From Paraburkholderia sp. (GTDB taxonomy: Bacteria > Pseudomonadota > Gammaproteobacteria > Burkholderiales > Burkholderiaceae), in contig NZ_JAPWKB010000019.1 in assembly GCF_028283785.1 (NCBI RefSeq), positions 1,136,001 to 1,200,000 on the forward strand: a stretch of 64,000 bases of DNA, in the 5' to 3' direction. The position numbers and the translations under genes are program-made. Below the pieces are notes generated by a model, which was not told the origin of the DNA, ran no database searches, and saw nothing but the letters and a program-made list of their open reading frames with translations. Position 1 is the first letter of the stretch. Each line of letters starts with the position of its first letter. Shown here piece by piece: positions 27,939-36,411 of the stretch.

Positions 27939-27969
27939 ATTATAGTTCAACGTGAACGTTCACGTTCAG
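27939..27969 (-). promoter_or_regulatory. MerR-type promoter with palindromic operator
   Basis: On the minus strand a perfect -10 TATAAT (27939-27944) is 19 bp from a CTGAAC -35-like box (27964-27969). An 18-bp perfect palindrome AACGTGAACGTTCACGTT lies at 27949-27966, inside and overlapping this spacer. Long spacers with a central palindrome are the hallmark of MerR-controlled promoters. Confidence 0.65.
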
Positions 27970-28024
27970 GTTGATGGCTTCGCCGACGCTGGATGCGGAT
28001 TGTGGAAACGGGAAAACGCGGGCG

Positions 28025-28060
28025 AAAAAAAACCGCCCGGCGCAATGCGGGGCGGTTTTT
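28025..28060 (-). terminator. Intrinsic terminator of rho
   Basis: AACCGCCC (28031-28038) pairs with GGGCGGTT (28050-28057). On the minus strand the stem is followed by about eight T. It lies 50 bp past the rho stop codon. Confidence 0.8.
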
Positions 28061-28110
28061 CGAGCCTGTCGAAACAGGCCGCGCGAGACTTTCGACGCTG
28101 GGTTGCGGGC

Positions 28111-29376
28111 TTAGCCGCCGCCGCGACGCATCATGTCGAAGAACTCGGAATTGCTCTTCGTCTGACGGATCTTGTCGAGCAGGAATTCCATCGCTTCGAC
28201 TTCGTCCATGTCGTGGATGAACTTGCGCAGCACCCAGATCTTTTGCAGCACGTCCGGCTTGATCAGCAGTTCTTCGCGACGCGTGCCGGACTTGTTCAGG
28301 TTGATCGACGGGTAGACGCGCTTTTCAGCGAGACGACGTTCCAGGTGCACTTCCATGTTGCCGGTGCCCTTGAACTCTTCGTAGATCACGTCGTCCATGC
28401 GGCTGCCGGTTTCGATCAGCGCCGTACCGATGATGGTCAGCGAACCGCCTTCCTCGATATTGCGCGCTGCGCCGAAGAAGCGCTTCGGACGTTGCAGCGC
28501 GTTGGCGTCGACACCGCCCGTCAGCACCTTGCCGGATGCCGGCACGACGGTGTTGTACGCGCGGGCGAGACGCGTGATCGAGTCGAGCAGAATGACCACG
28601 TCGTTCTTCATTTCGACGAGGCGCTTTGCTTTTTCGATCACCATTTCGGCGACCTGGACGTGACGTGCAGCCGGTTCGTCGAAGGTGGACGCAATCACTT
28701 CGCCCGCCACCGAGCGCTGCATTTCGGTCACTTCTTCAGGACGTTCGTCGATCAGCAACACGAACAGCACGACATCCGGATGGTTCTGCTTGATCGCGTG
28801 GGCGATGTGCTGAAGCATCACGGTCTTGCCGGACTTCGGCGACGCGACGAGCAGGCCGCGCTGGCCTTTACCGATCGGCGCGATCATGTCGATGATCCGG
28901 CCGGTGACGTTTTCTTCGCCGCGCATTTCACGTTCGAGCAGCAGCACCTTGTTCGGGTGCAGCGGCGTCAGGTTTTCGAACATGATCTTGTGCTTCGACG
29001 CTTCCGGCGGCTGGCCATTGACCTTGTCCACCTTCACCAGCGCGAAATAGCGTTCGCCGTCTTTCGGCGTGCGCACTTCACCTTCGATCGTGTCGCCGGT
29101 ATGCAGATTGAAACGACGAATTTGCGACGGGCTGATATAAATATCGTCCGTGCTGGCGAGATACGACGTCTCGGGCGAGCGCAGGAAACCGAAGCCGTCA
29201 GGCAACACCTCGAGCGTGCCGTCACCGAAAATCGTGTCGCCGGTCTTGGCGCGTTTTTTTAGAATAGCGAACATCAATTCCTGCTTGCGCAGGCGGTTCG
29301 CACTTTCGATCTCGAGGCCATTAGCCATCTCGATCAATTCGGACACGTGCAGAGTCTTAAGCTCGGATAAATGCAT
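28111..29376 (-). CDS. rho: Transcription termination factor Rho
   Basis: A 421-residue hexameric RNA helicase that ends transcription at rut sites. It shows the N-terminal helix bundle (HLSELKTLHVSELIEMANGL), an RNA-binding cold-shock-like domain around DGFGFLRSPETSYLASTDDI, the P-loop SPKSGKT at 179-185, the Walker B region DVVILLDSITRLARAYN, and the Q-loop PASGKVLTGGVDANAL. Length matches E. coli Rho. It has its own extended -10 element upstream and a terminator downstream, and is not fused to trxA. Autoregulation of Rho is known in other bacteria and may act through the leader of about 90 nt. Confidence 0.96.
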   Translation of the reverse strand: MHLSELKTLHVSELIEMANGLEIESANRLRKQELMFAILKKRAKTGDTIFGDGTLEVLPDGFGFLRSPETSYLASTDDIYISPSQIRRFNLHTGDTIEGEVRTPKDGERYFALVKVDKVNGQPPEASKHKIMFENLTPLHPNKVLLLEREMRGEENVTGRIIDMIAPIGKGQRGLLVASPKSGKTVMLQHIAHAIKQNHPDVVLFVLLIDERPEEVTEMQRSVAGEVIASTFDEPAARHVQVAEMVIEKAKRLVEMKNDVVILLDSITRLARAYNTVVPASGKVLTGGVDANALQRPKRFFGAARNIEEGGSLTIIGTALIETGSRMDDVIYEEFKGTGNMEVHLERRLAEKRVYPSINLNKSGTRREELLIKPDVLQKIWVLRKFIHDMDEVEAMEFLLDKIRQTKSNSEFFDMMRRGGG

Positions 29377-29474
29377 ACGGAGAACCCGCAGGAGAAGGTG
29401 CGACCTGAATGAAATCTGGGAGGAGAGTGAGCGGAACCGCTCAGGGACTTACTCGTCTTTTCGACGTTTTGCGG

Positions 29475-29480
29475 ATTCTA
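29475..29480 (-). promoter_or_regulatory. Extended -10 element of rho
   Basis: On the minus strand TGCTAGAAT is an extended -10 element, with the TAGAAT hexamer at 29475-29480. It lies about 100 bp upstream of the rho ATG, predicting a leader of about 90 nt. The same TGCTAGAAT occurs upstream of ffs. No clear -35 was seen. Confidence 0.45.
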
Positions 29481-29529
29481 GCATAGCACACGCAAAATTC
29501 TGTCTGCGCGGCGCAGTCCGATCTTTATG

Positions 29530-29563
29530 CCTGCGCATGTTGCCGACTGGCAACATGCGCAGG
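29530..29563 (-). terminator. Perfect 15-bp hairpin between trxA and rho
   Basis: CCTGCGCATGTTGCC (29530-29544) and GGCAACATGCGCAGG (29549-29563) form a perfect stem with a GACT loop, 29 bp past the trxA stop on the minus strand. No U-tract follows, so its role as a terminator is probable but not certain. Confidence 0.5.
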
Positions 29564-29591
29564 AGGGCGTGCGATGTGCGCGCCGGGGTGC

Positions 29592-29918
29592 TTACAGGTG
29601 GTCTTCGAGGAACGCGGTGAGTTGCGACTTCGACAACGCGCCGACCTTCGTTGCGGCCACTGCGCCGTTCTTGAAGAGAATCAGCGTCGGGATGCCACGC
29701 ACGCCGAACTTGACCGGCGTGGATTGGTGTTCGTCGACATTGATCTTGGCGATTTGCACGCGATCGGCGTAATCCTTGGCGACTTCGTCGAGGATCGGCG
29801 CGATCATCTTGCACGGGCCGCACCATTCAGCCCAGAAATCGAGCAGCACGGGTTTACTGGATTTCACGACGTCCTGTTCAAAGGATGCGTCGCTAATATG
29901 CTTGATGTTTTCGCTCAT
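29592..29918 (-). CDS. trxA: Thioredoxin 1
   Basis: A 108-residue thioredoxin with the WCGPC active site (Cys 33 and Cys 36) and cis-Pro in RGIPTLILFK. It reduces protein disulfides such as those of ribonucleotide reductase in the cytoplasm, using electrons from thioredoxin reductase. ATG 29918 has GAGGT ten bases upstream and gives the standard length. It lies upstream of rho on the same strand, an arrangement common in proteobacteria, separated by a perfect hairpin and rho's own promoter. Confidence 0.96.
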   Translation of the reverse strand: MSENIKHISDASFEQDVVKSSKPVLLDFWAEWCGPCKMIAPILDEVAKDYADRVQIAKINVDEHQSTPVKFGVRGIPTLILFKNGAVAATKVGALSKSQLTAFLEDHL

Positions 29919-30402
29919 TGTATGAATACCTCTATCGGGTCGAGGCATGCCTGAATTGGTCGCCACGATAAACCAGAGACTAAAAAAACTTCTGTACGCA
30001 TTGCCGCGATCTCAAGTGCGAACCTGCCCGAAACGATGTTGCCAGAAGCCCGGGAAGGCGATGAATACTTGGTCTCGCGGATATCGGTACGTCAGTTTAG
30101 CCTAAATTGCTATGCGTTGCCCGTGGTGATAGTACGAGGGCGAGCGGCGCTGCCGATCCCGCTGGCAAGGCGCTTCGCGGCCCTTTCCGGACTTTCCTGG
30201 CAACCGCTAACGCGCGCGTCGAAACGAATTGCGCACGCTGCATGGATGCCTCACGGACAAGATTCATAACGCCATCAAAGCTGATACGAACTGTATCTGG
30301 AGGCCGCAACGAAGAACACAAGCGGGCGCGGTTCAATCTTTTATCAGGTGTTATGCAAGCAATGGCTGGCGCTCGGGGACGTACCAATGCTAGAATTCAA
30401 CG
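29919..30402. other. Intergenic region between trxA and the SRP RNA
   Basis: A 484-bp divergent region. It should hold the trxA promoter at the left and the ffs promoter at the right. Several open frames exist but none has a domain or ribosome-binding site that supports it. No tRNA or riboswitch was recognised. Confidence 0.4.
30391..30396 (+). promoter_or_regulatory. Extended -10 element of ffs
   Basis: TGCTAGAAT, with the -10 hexamer TAGAAT at 30391-30396, lies 6 bp before the predicted 5-prime end of the SRP RNA at 30403. The same nonamer precedes rho. No convincing -35 was seen. Confidence 0.45.
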
Positions 30403-30500
30403 TGACGGGCCTCCTCGCATGGAGGTGCGGTCAATCTGGTCAGGTCGGGAACGAAGCAGCCACAGCCGTTTTCCACCAGTGCCGAGGGTCAGGCTCGTCA
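30403..30500 (+). ncRNA. ffs: Signal recognition particle RNA, 4.5S type
   Basis: About 98 nt. The conserved apical segment (GGTCAGGTCGGGAACGAAGC then AGCC) is the Ffh-binding symmetric and asymmetric loop region and GGAA-type tetraloop neighbourhood of SRP RNA. The ends pair: TGACGGGCCT at the 5-prime end with AGGCTCGTCA at the 3-prime end (nine pairs plus one G-U). It binds Ffh and targets ribosomes making membrane proteins to FtsY. Its place just upstream of dnaX is usual in beta-proteobacteria. Confidence 0.92.
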
Positions 30501-30878
30501 CCTTCCTTTTTCTGCAATTTCTTGTTGCAGATCGTTGTTCCTCAAGTCGGTTTTCACTGACTTTTCCCAGCTCCAAATTCTCCGAATATCGCTAGCATCG
30601 CGGTTTGCGCCGTCGTTGTTTCGCGCTTCTTGTGTCGATGCGTGTCGCCGTCTCTCTCAGGCTCACTCGCCGATTCTTTCTCGCGCTTTTCGCCTGATGC
30701 TTTGTGCTTTTGTCGTCGCTTGCGTTCTATTGAAATCGCGTGCCGGTTTCGAGCGGAGCGCGTCGGCTCGACGCTTGAGATTCTGCTGCGTCGCATCCAT
30801 CTTCAGGCCGTGGTCACGCGCGATTGCGAGACGCAATTCGCGCCCGGTCGATTCGTCTTTCGACAGCATTGTTACTGA
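30501..30878. other. Intergenic region between SRP RNA and dnaX
   Basis: About 380 bp, more A/T-rich than the surroundings. Open frames on both strands here have unusual, low-complexity translations and no supported start. A small hairpin-like CTGCAA/TTGCAG lies near 30515 but no T-run follows. Nothing else recognised. Confidence 0.4.
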
Positions 30879-30884
30879 TACAAT
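30879..30884 (+). promoter_or_regulatory. -10 element directly upstream of dnaX
   Basis: TGATACAAT ends six bases before the dnaX ATG at 30891; the -10 hexamer TACAAT is at 30879-30884. Transcription from it would begin at or next to the start codon, giving a leaderless mRNA. No Shine-Dalgarno sequence lies in the gap. Confidence 0.45.
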
Positions 30885-30890
30885 TTCCGG

Positions 30891-33692
30891 ATGACCTACC
30901 AAGTTCTCGCACGCAAATGGCGGCCGAAGGATTTCGCGTCGCTCGTCGGACAGGAGCACGTGGTGCGCGCGCTCACGCACGCGCTCGACGGCGGCCGTCT
31001 GCATCATGCCTATCTGTTTACCGGCACACGCGGTGTCGGCAAGACGACGCTGTCGCGCATTTTCGCGAAAGCGCTCAATTGCGAAACCGGCGTGACTTCG
31101 ACACCGTGCGGCGTGTGCCGCGCATGCCGTGAAATCGATGAAGGCCGATTCGTCGATTACGTCGAAATGGACGCGGCAAGCAATCGCGGCGTCGACGAAA
31201 TGGCGGCGCTGCTCGAGCGCGCCGTGTACGCGCCGGTCGATGCGCGCTTCAAGGTCTATATGATCGACGAAGTGCACATGCTCACCAATCACGCGTTCAA
31301 CGCGATGTTGAAGACGCTTGAGGAGCCGCCGGCGCACGTCAAGTTCATCCTCGCCACGACCGATCCGCAAAAGATTCCCGTGACCGTGCTGTCGCGCTGT
31401 CTTCAGTTCAATCTGAAGCAGATGCCGGCCGGCCATATCGTCACGCATCTCGAACACATTCTCGGTGAAGAACACGTGCCGCACGAGACGCAGGCGTTGC
31501 GTCTGCTTGCGCGCGCGGCTGACGGCTCGATGCGCGATGCGTTGTCGCTGACCGATCAGGCCATTGCCTATTCCGCGAACGAAGTGACGGAAGAAGCGGT
31601 GCGCGGCATGCTCGGCGCGCTCGATCAAAGTTACCTGATTCGTCTGCTCGACGCGCTGGCCGATGGCGACGGCGCGGCCGTGCTGTCGGTGGCAGATGAA
31701 ATGGCGTTGCGCAGCCTGTCGTTCTCGACCGCGTTGCAGGATCTGGCGAGCTTGTTGCACCGGATCGCGTGGGCGCAATTCGCGCCGGCGTCGGTGCTGG
31801 ACGAGTGGCCGGAAGCGGCGGATCTGCGTCGTTTTGCCGATGCACTGAGCGCCGAGCACGTCCAACTGTTCTATCAGATCGCGACGATCGGCCGTAGCGA
31901 GTTGGGCCTCGCGCCCGACGAATACGCCGGTTTCACGATGACGCTGCTGCGAATGCTCGCCTTCGAACCGGCGCCGGGCGGCGGTGGTGGCGCAGCGCCG
32001 TCGGGTGGCGCGACGGGCCGTGCGGGTGCTTCGGGTGTCGCGCGTAGCGGGAAGTCGAGCGCGGGCGCGGCGGTTGCCGCCGCGCAGAATGTCACCGGCG
32101 CGCGCCAGGCGGCGGGTCCGGCGCCGGAAACGGCGGCTGTATCCGCTACACCTGCTAGTGCGACGAAAACGTCGGCGGGTGTGGTCGAGGCAGCTGCTGC
32201 GCCTGAGCAGGGCGCGGCGCCGGACGATTCTGTTGCGGCACGACGCGATGTGAACGCTCAAAACATCGACGATGACGCGGGCGCGAACAAGGCGAACAAG
32301 GCGACCCACGCGACCGAACCGGCGACCGCGACGCCCGTCGCGATCCCGACGCAACACGCAAACGCCGTTACGCCGGACGCAAACGCGTCCAGCAACGGCG
32401 TCTCTTTCGACGGCGCTGCGAGCGGTCCGGACGAAGTCAGCGTCCGGGATTCCGCCGCCGTCGAAAGCGACGTCGCGGTATCGGGCGATGCAAGCGCGGC
32501 CTCGGCCGTCGATGCATCCATCGCGGTTGAAGCCGAAGCATTAGCCGAAACCGAACGCGTCGAGACGCAAGTCACGCCGCTCGTCGAAGCGAGCCCGATC
32601 CATGCAGCAAATGTAGCAAACGAATCAAGCACGGCAGACGCAGCAGACGAACCCAACGCAGCAAACGAACCCGCCGACATCCCGACCCCGACCCCGGACG
32701 CCGCCGCATCGCGCGCGCCGACCCGTCCCGGATTACGCGTCGGCGCGCCGGTCGCTGCGTCGACTTCGCCGTCGCCGGCTATTGCCGCGCCGTCTCCCGT
32801 CGTTGCCGCGCCGCGCCGAGCGGGTGGCGCCAGCGCCGCGCTGGATGTGTTGCGTAGCGCCGGTCTGAAAGTGTCGTCCGATCGTGGCCGCGCGAGCGCC
32901 GCCGGTGCATCGCCCGCGCCGCGCGTGAACGTACCGGTTCCGACGCCGAACGGCCCACGCCGCGCCGCGCCGGAGAACGGTGGCGTCAGCGCCGCGTCGA
33001 ATCAAGCGTCGGGCGCCGCGCCTTCGCGCGCACCCGCGCAGCGCAACAGTCAACCACAGTCGCAGGGCAACAGCGTGCCGCCGTGGGACGACATTCCGCT
33101 CGACGACTACGTGCCGCTCGCGTCGGACGACGCGTATTTCGCCTCGCCCGACGACAACTACATGCCGTCGTTCGACGATGGTCCCGATGACGTGCGGATG
33201 CCGTCCGCGCCCGCCGCAGCGCCGGCCGTGGTCGATGCGCGTCCGTTGCCGCCCGCCATTGCGCTGGACGCGATCGGTTTCGACGGCGACTGGCCGGCGC
33301 TCGCCGCCGGTCTGGCGCTGAAGGGCATCTCGTACCAGCTCGCGTTCAACAGCGAGTTGATGGCGATCGAAGGCGGTGTGTTGAAACTGAACGTGCCGGT
33401 GCCGCAATATGCAGAGGCATCGCAGGTCGCCAAGCTGAAGACGGCGCTGGCCGAGCGGCTCGGTCGCACGGTCGAGGTCCAGGTCGAAGTCGGCGCGGCG
33501 CGTCGCACTGCCGCCGCGGCCGACGCGGCCGCGCGCGCGCAGCGTCAGAAGGAAGCCGAGCGGGAAATCGGCACCGACCCGTTCGTGCAGTCGTTGATTC
33601 GCGAGTTTGGTGCGAGTATCGTGCCGGGCTCGATCCGGCCGGTGTCGGCGGACGTGCAGGGCACGCAGGGCGGCGCATCGGCCGCGCATTGA
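30891..33692 (+). CDS. dnaX: DNA polymerase III subunit tau/gamma
   Basis: A 933-residue clamp-loader ATPase. The AAA+ core is intact: Walker A TGTRGVGKTT (44-53), zinc cysteines 64, 73, 76 and 79, Walker B VYMIDEVH (122-129), and the arginine-finger region SRCLQF. Residues of about 370-770 form an Ala/Pro/Thr-rich low-complexity linker, far longer than in E. coli (643 residues in total). A folded C-terminal domain then carries the polymerase and DnaB contacts. The gene starts 6 bp after a -10 element, possibly leaderless. No A-rich slippery sequence for gamma synthesis was seen. It is followed by ybaB and recR as in most proteobacteria. Confidence 0.95.
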   Translation: MTYQVLARKWRPKDFASLVGQEHVVRALTHALDGGRLHHAYLFTGTRGVGKTTLSRIFAKALNCETGVTSTPCGVCRACREIDEGRFVDYVEMDAASNRGVDEMAALLERAVYAPVDARFKVYMIDEVHMLTNHAFNAMLKTLEEPPAHVKFILATTDPQKIPVTVLSRCLQFNLKQMPAGHIVTHLEHILGEEHVPHETQALRLLARAADGSMRDALSLTDQAIAYSANEVTEEAVRGMLGALDQSYLIRLLDALADGDGAAVLSVADEMALRSLSFSTALQDLASLLHRIAWAQFAPASVLDEWPEAADLRRFADALSAEHVQLFYQIATIGRSELGLAPDEYAGFTMTLLRMLAFEPAPGGGGGAAPSGGATGRAGASGVARSGKSSAGAAVAAAQNVTGARQAAGPAPETAAVSATPASATKTSAGVVEAAAAPEQGAAPDDSVAARRDVNAQNIDDDAGANKANKATHATEPATATPVAIPTQHANAVTPDANASSNGVSFDGAASGPDEVSVRDSAAVESDVAVSGDASAASAVDASIAVEAEALAETERVETQVTPLVEASPIHAANVANESSTADAADEPNAANEPADIPTPTPDAAASRAPTRPGLRVGAPVAASTSPSPAIAAPSPVVAAPRRAGGASAALDVLRSAGLKVSSDRGRASAAGASPAPRVNVPVPTPNGPRRAAPENGGVSAASNQASGAAPSRAPAQRNSQPQSQGNSVPPWDDIPLDDYVPLASDDAYFASPDDNYMPSFDDGPDDVRMPSAPAAAPAVVDARPLPPAIALDAIGFDGDWPALAAGLALKGISYQLAFNSELMAIEGGVLKLNVPVPQYAEASQVAKLKTALAERLGRTVEVQVEVGAARRTAAAADAAARAQRQKEAEREIGTDPFVQSLIREFGASIVPGSIRPVSADVQGTQGGASAAH

Positions 33693-33784
33693 GCGCAGCG
33701 CACAGCACAGACGTTTCGCGATCACGCGGGGCGTCCAGTTCCGAATTTCGAAGGTTTAACGCGGTTTAAAGAAGGAGCATGTCC

Positions 33785-34111
33785 ATGATGAAGGGTCAAC
33801 TCGCCGGGCTGATGAAGCAAGCTCAGCAGATGCAGGAAAACATGAAGAAGATGCAGGATCAACTTGCGTTGATCGAAGTCGAGGGGCAGTCGGGTGCCGG
33901 TCTCGTCAAGGTGACGATGACGTGCAAAAACGACGTGCGTCGCGTTTCGATCGATCCGAGCCTGCTGGCCGACGACAAGGACATGCTGGAAGATCTGGTC
34001 GCCGCCGCCTTCAACGACGCCGTGCGCAAAGCCGAGGCGACCGCTCAGGAAAAAATGGGCGGCATGACGTCCGGTCTGCCGTTGCCGCCGGGATTCAAGC
34101 TGCCGTTCTAA
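33785..34111 (+). CDS. ybaB: YbaB/EbfC nucleoid-associated protein
   Basis: A 108-residue dimeric DNA-binding protein of the YbaB/EbfC family, of standard length, with a helical first half (LMKQAQQMQENMKKMQDQLA) and the conserved core containing VEGQSGAGLVKVTM. AAGGAG at 33772-33777 is seven bases from ATG 33785; ATG 33779 would be too close. It lies between dnaX and recR, the classic order, suggesting a role near replication or repair. Confidence 0.93.
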   Translation: MMKGQLAGLMKQAQQMQENMKKMQDQLALIEVEGQSGAGLVKVTMTCKNDVRRVSIDPSLLADDKDMLEDLVAAAFNDAVRKAEATAQEKMGGMTSGLPLPPGFKLPF

Positions 34112-34464
34112 GACCGCAGTCGCCGCACCGACCAACGAGGCCGGTGCGGGCAAAATGAACCCTGGTCACCCGGCGCATCCAAAAAGAAAGGCCGGCCGGA
34201 AAGGCAAAAGCAAGCGGAGCAAATTACGCCCATGCTACGAAGTGGCGTTTTGAGCCGCTTTCTTTTGCCTACTTTTCTTTGCGGCGGCAAAGAAAAGTAG
34301 GTGCGGTCCCGCACAGGGACGAACCAGGCGGGCCGCCGGGCGAGCCGGACGCCGGCTCGGCGCGATCGTACCGACCGGAAAGTGCGCGGTTCGACCAACC
34401 GAAAAACCGCGCCATCGCCGCGCTCCAGCGCGAACCAACCAAAACCCCACATCCCGCTCCGCGA
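34112..34464. other. Intergenic region between ybaB and recR
   Basis: A 353-bp gap in a normally tight operon. It contains a 14-bp perfect inverted repeat and a second hairpin (next entry), both GC- and A-tract-rich. This is the pattern of an inserted dispersed repeat; no gene was seen. Confidence 0.5.
34268..34314. repeat. Dispersed inverted repeat of Burkholderia type
   Basis: CCTACTTTTCTTTG (34268-34281) and CAAAGAAAAGTAGG (34288-34301) pair perfectly around CGGCGG. Directly after, GTGCGG and CCGCAC (34301-34314) form a second 6-bp hairpin. Repeats of this form are common in Burkholderia and relatives between genes. It may end transcription from ybaB or be a miniature mobile repeat. Confidence 0.65.
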
Positions 34465-35061
34465 ATGAAACAACCGTCCGCCCTGTCATCGCTGGTCGAA
34501 GCACTCCGCGCGCTCCCCGGCGTGGGCCCGAAGTCTGCGCAGCGCATGGCTTACCATCTGATGCAGCACGATCGCGAAGGCGCGGAAAAGCTCGGCAAAT
34601 CATTGCTGTTCGCCACGGAACATCTGCAGCACTGCGAGAAATGCAACACCTTCACCGAGGCGCAGATTTGCGAAGTCTGTCTCGACGACGAGCGTGACCC
34701 GGCGTTGCTCTGCGTCGTCGAAACGCCTGCCGACCAGATCATGCTCGAGCAGACGATGACATACCGCGGGTTGTATTTCGTGTTGATGGGCCGTCTGAGT
34801 CCGCTCGACGGCATCGGTCCGAAGGAAATCCATTTCGACCGGCTGGTGCGACGCGCAACCGACGGCGTCGTCAAGGAAGTCGTGCTTGCGACCAATTTCA
34901 CGAACGAAGGCGAGGCGACCGCGCATTATCTCGGCCAAACCCTGAAGGCGCGCGGTTTGTCGGTGACGCGTCTGGCGCGCGGCGTGCCCGTCGGTGGCGA
35001 ACTGGAATACGTGGACGCGGGCACGATCGCGCGCGCGATGCTCGACCGGCGCTCGCTCTGA
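34465..35061 (+). CDS. recR: Recombination protein RecR
   Basis: A 198-residue RecR of standard length with the helix-hairpin-helix (LPGVGPKSAQRMAYHLMQ), the C4 zinc finger (CEKCNTFTEAQICEVC), and a Toprim domain (VVETPADQIMLEQT). It works with RecO and RecF to load RecA at gaps. ATG 34465 matches the family N terminus. It is separated from ybaB by a repeat-bearing gap but lies in the conserved dnaX-ybaB-recR order. Confidence 0.95.
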   Translation: MKQPSALSSLVEALRALPGVGPKSAQRMAYHLMQHDREGAEKLGKSLLFATEHLQHCEKCNTFTEAQICEVCLDDERDPALLCVVETPADQIMLEQTMTYRGLYFVLMGRLSPLDGIGPKEIHFDRLVRRATDGVVKEVVLATNFTNEGEATAHYLGQTLKARGLSVTRLARGVPVGGELEYVDAGTIARAMLDRRSL

Positions 35062-35112
35062 CGCGACTGGCGACTGGCGAGTAGCGGGTAAAAAAACACA
35101 GCAAGGAGACGT

Positions 35113-36339
35113 ATGACAGCCGCTACAGATACCGCATCGCCCCCGACAGGCCCGCTCGCCGGCGTCAAGGTGCTCGAACTCGGCACGCTGATCGCCGGTC
35201 CGTTCGCGGCGCGCTTTCTCGGCGAATTCGGTGCGGACGTGATCAAGATCGAAGACCCGAAGGGCGGCGATCCGTTGCGCAAATGGCGCAAGCTCTATCC
35301 GGAAGTCGGCGGCACGTCGCTGTGGTGGGCCGTGCAGGCGCGCAACAAGAAATCGGTGACGGTCAATCTGAAGGCCGAAGAAGGCAAGGAGATCGTTCGA
35401 CGCCTCGCGAAAGAAGCCGATATCGTCGTCGAGAATTTCCGGCCGGGTCTGCTCGAAAAACTCGGTCTCGGCTACGACGTGCTGTCGGCGGAAAATCCGG
35501 GGCTCGTGATGGTGCGTCTGTCCGGCTACGGTCAGACGGGCCCGTATCGCGATCGTCCCGGTTTTGGCGCGATCGCGGAGTCGATGGGCGGCTTGCGACA
35601 TATCACCGGCTATCCCGACTTGCCGCCGCCGCGCATCGGCATTTCGATCGGCGACTCGATCGCCGCGCTGCACGGCGTGATCGGCGCGTTGATGGCGCTG
35701 CATCACAAGCAGGTCAACGGCGGCAAAGGTCAGGTCGTGGACGTCGCGCTGTACGAAGCGGTGTTCAACATGATGGAAAGCGTGGTGCCCGAATACGGCG
35801 TGTACGGCATGGTCCGCGAACGCACCGGCGCATCGTTGCCGGGCATCGTGCCGTCGAATACGTATCCGTGCCGCGACGGCAGCATTGTGATCGGCGGCAA
35901 TAGCGATCCGATTTTCCGGCGCCTGATGATCGCGATCGACCGCGACGACCTCGCGAACGATCCCGCGCTCGCGCATAACGACGGCCGCGTGCCGCGCACT
36001 GCCGAGATCGACGGCGCGATTGCCGCGTGGCTCGCCACCCGCACCATCGACGAAGCACTCGACGTGCTGAATGCCGCTGACGTCCCGGTCGGACGCATCT
36101 TCAGCGTCGCCGATATGTTCGCAGATCCGCAATTCATCGCGCGCCAGATGATCCAGCGTTTCAAGTGGCAGGACGGTCAGGAGATCACCTTGCCGGGCGT
36201 CACGCCGAAGCTGTCCGCCACGCCCGGCGAAACCCGCTGGCTCGGCCCGGAACTGGGTGAACATACCGATGAAGTCCTTCATTCGCTAGGTTATGATGCA
36301 CAGCACATCGCACGGCTGCATCAACAGCAGATCGTGTGA
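35113..36339 (+). CDS. Class III (CaiB/BaiF family) CoA-transferase
   Basis: A 408-residue enzyme of the interlocked-dimer CoA-transferase family that moves CoA between acyl donors and acceptors, in the cytoplasm. The N-terminal G-V-K-V-L-E-L-G segment and the motif GISIGDSIAALHGVIGAL, with the candidate catalytic Asp at 181, are typical of the family. AAGGAG is 4 bp upstream of ATG 35113. It is followed after 72 bp by an NMT1-like ABC importer, suggesting that the imported acid is activated by this enzyme. The substrate is not known; formyl-, oxalate-, succinyl- and carnitine-type activities are all possible. Confidence 0.88.
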   Translation: MTAATDTASPPTGPLAGVKVLELGTLIAGPFAARFLGEFGADVIKIEDPKGGDPLRKWRKLYPEVGGTSLWWAVQARNKKSVTVNLKAEEGKEIVRRLAKEADIVVENFRPGLLEKLGLGYDVLSAENPGLVMVRLSGYGQTGPYRDRPGFGAIAESMGGLRHITGYPDLPPPRIGISIGDSIAALHGVIGALMALHHKQVNGGKGQVVDVALYEAVFNMMESVVPEYGVYGMVRERTGASLPGIVPSNTYPCRDGSIVIGGNSDPIFRRLMIAIDRDDLANDPALAHNDGRVPRTAEIDGAIAAWLATRTIDEALDVLNAADVPVGRIFSVADMFADPQFIARQMIQRFKWQDGQEITLPGVTPKLSATPGETRWLGPELGEHTDEVLHSLGYDAQHIARLHQQQIV

Positions 36340-36411
36340 GCGAGCAGGGCGCACGGCGCGCATAACAGCGCCGGCGCCGTAGCAAAAATAGAAAAAACTG
36401 GAGACTGATTC

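Noticed and set aside
30490..30540. Terminator for the SRP RNA
   Set aside because: CTGCAA/TTGCAG hairpin near 30515 has a 7-nt loop and no T-run after it; not strong enough to list.
30107..30595. Plus-strand open frame of 162 codons across the SRP RNA
   Set aside because: It runs through the structured SRP RNA and has no ribosome-binding site or domain.
30891..33692. Programmed frameshift in dnaX for a gamma subunit
   Set aside because: No A-AAA-AAG type slippery sequence was seen; the linker is GC-rich.
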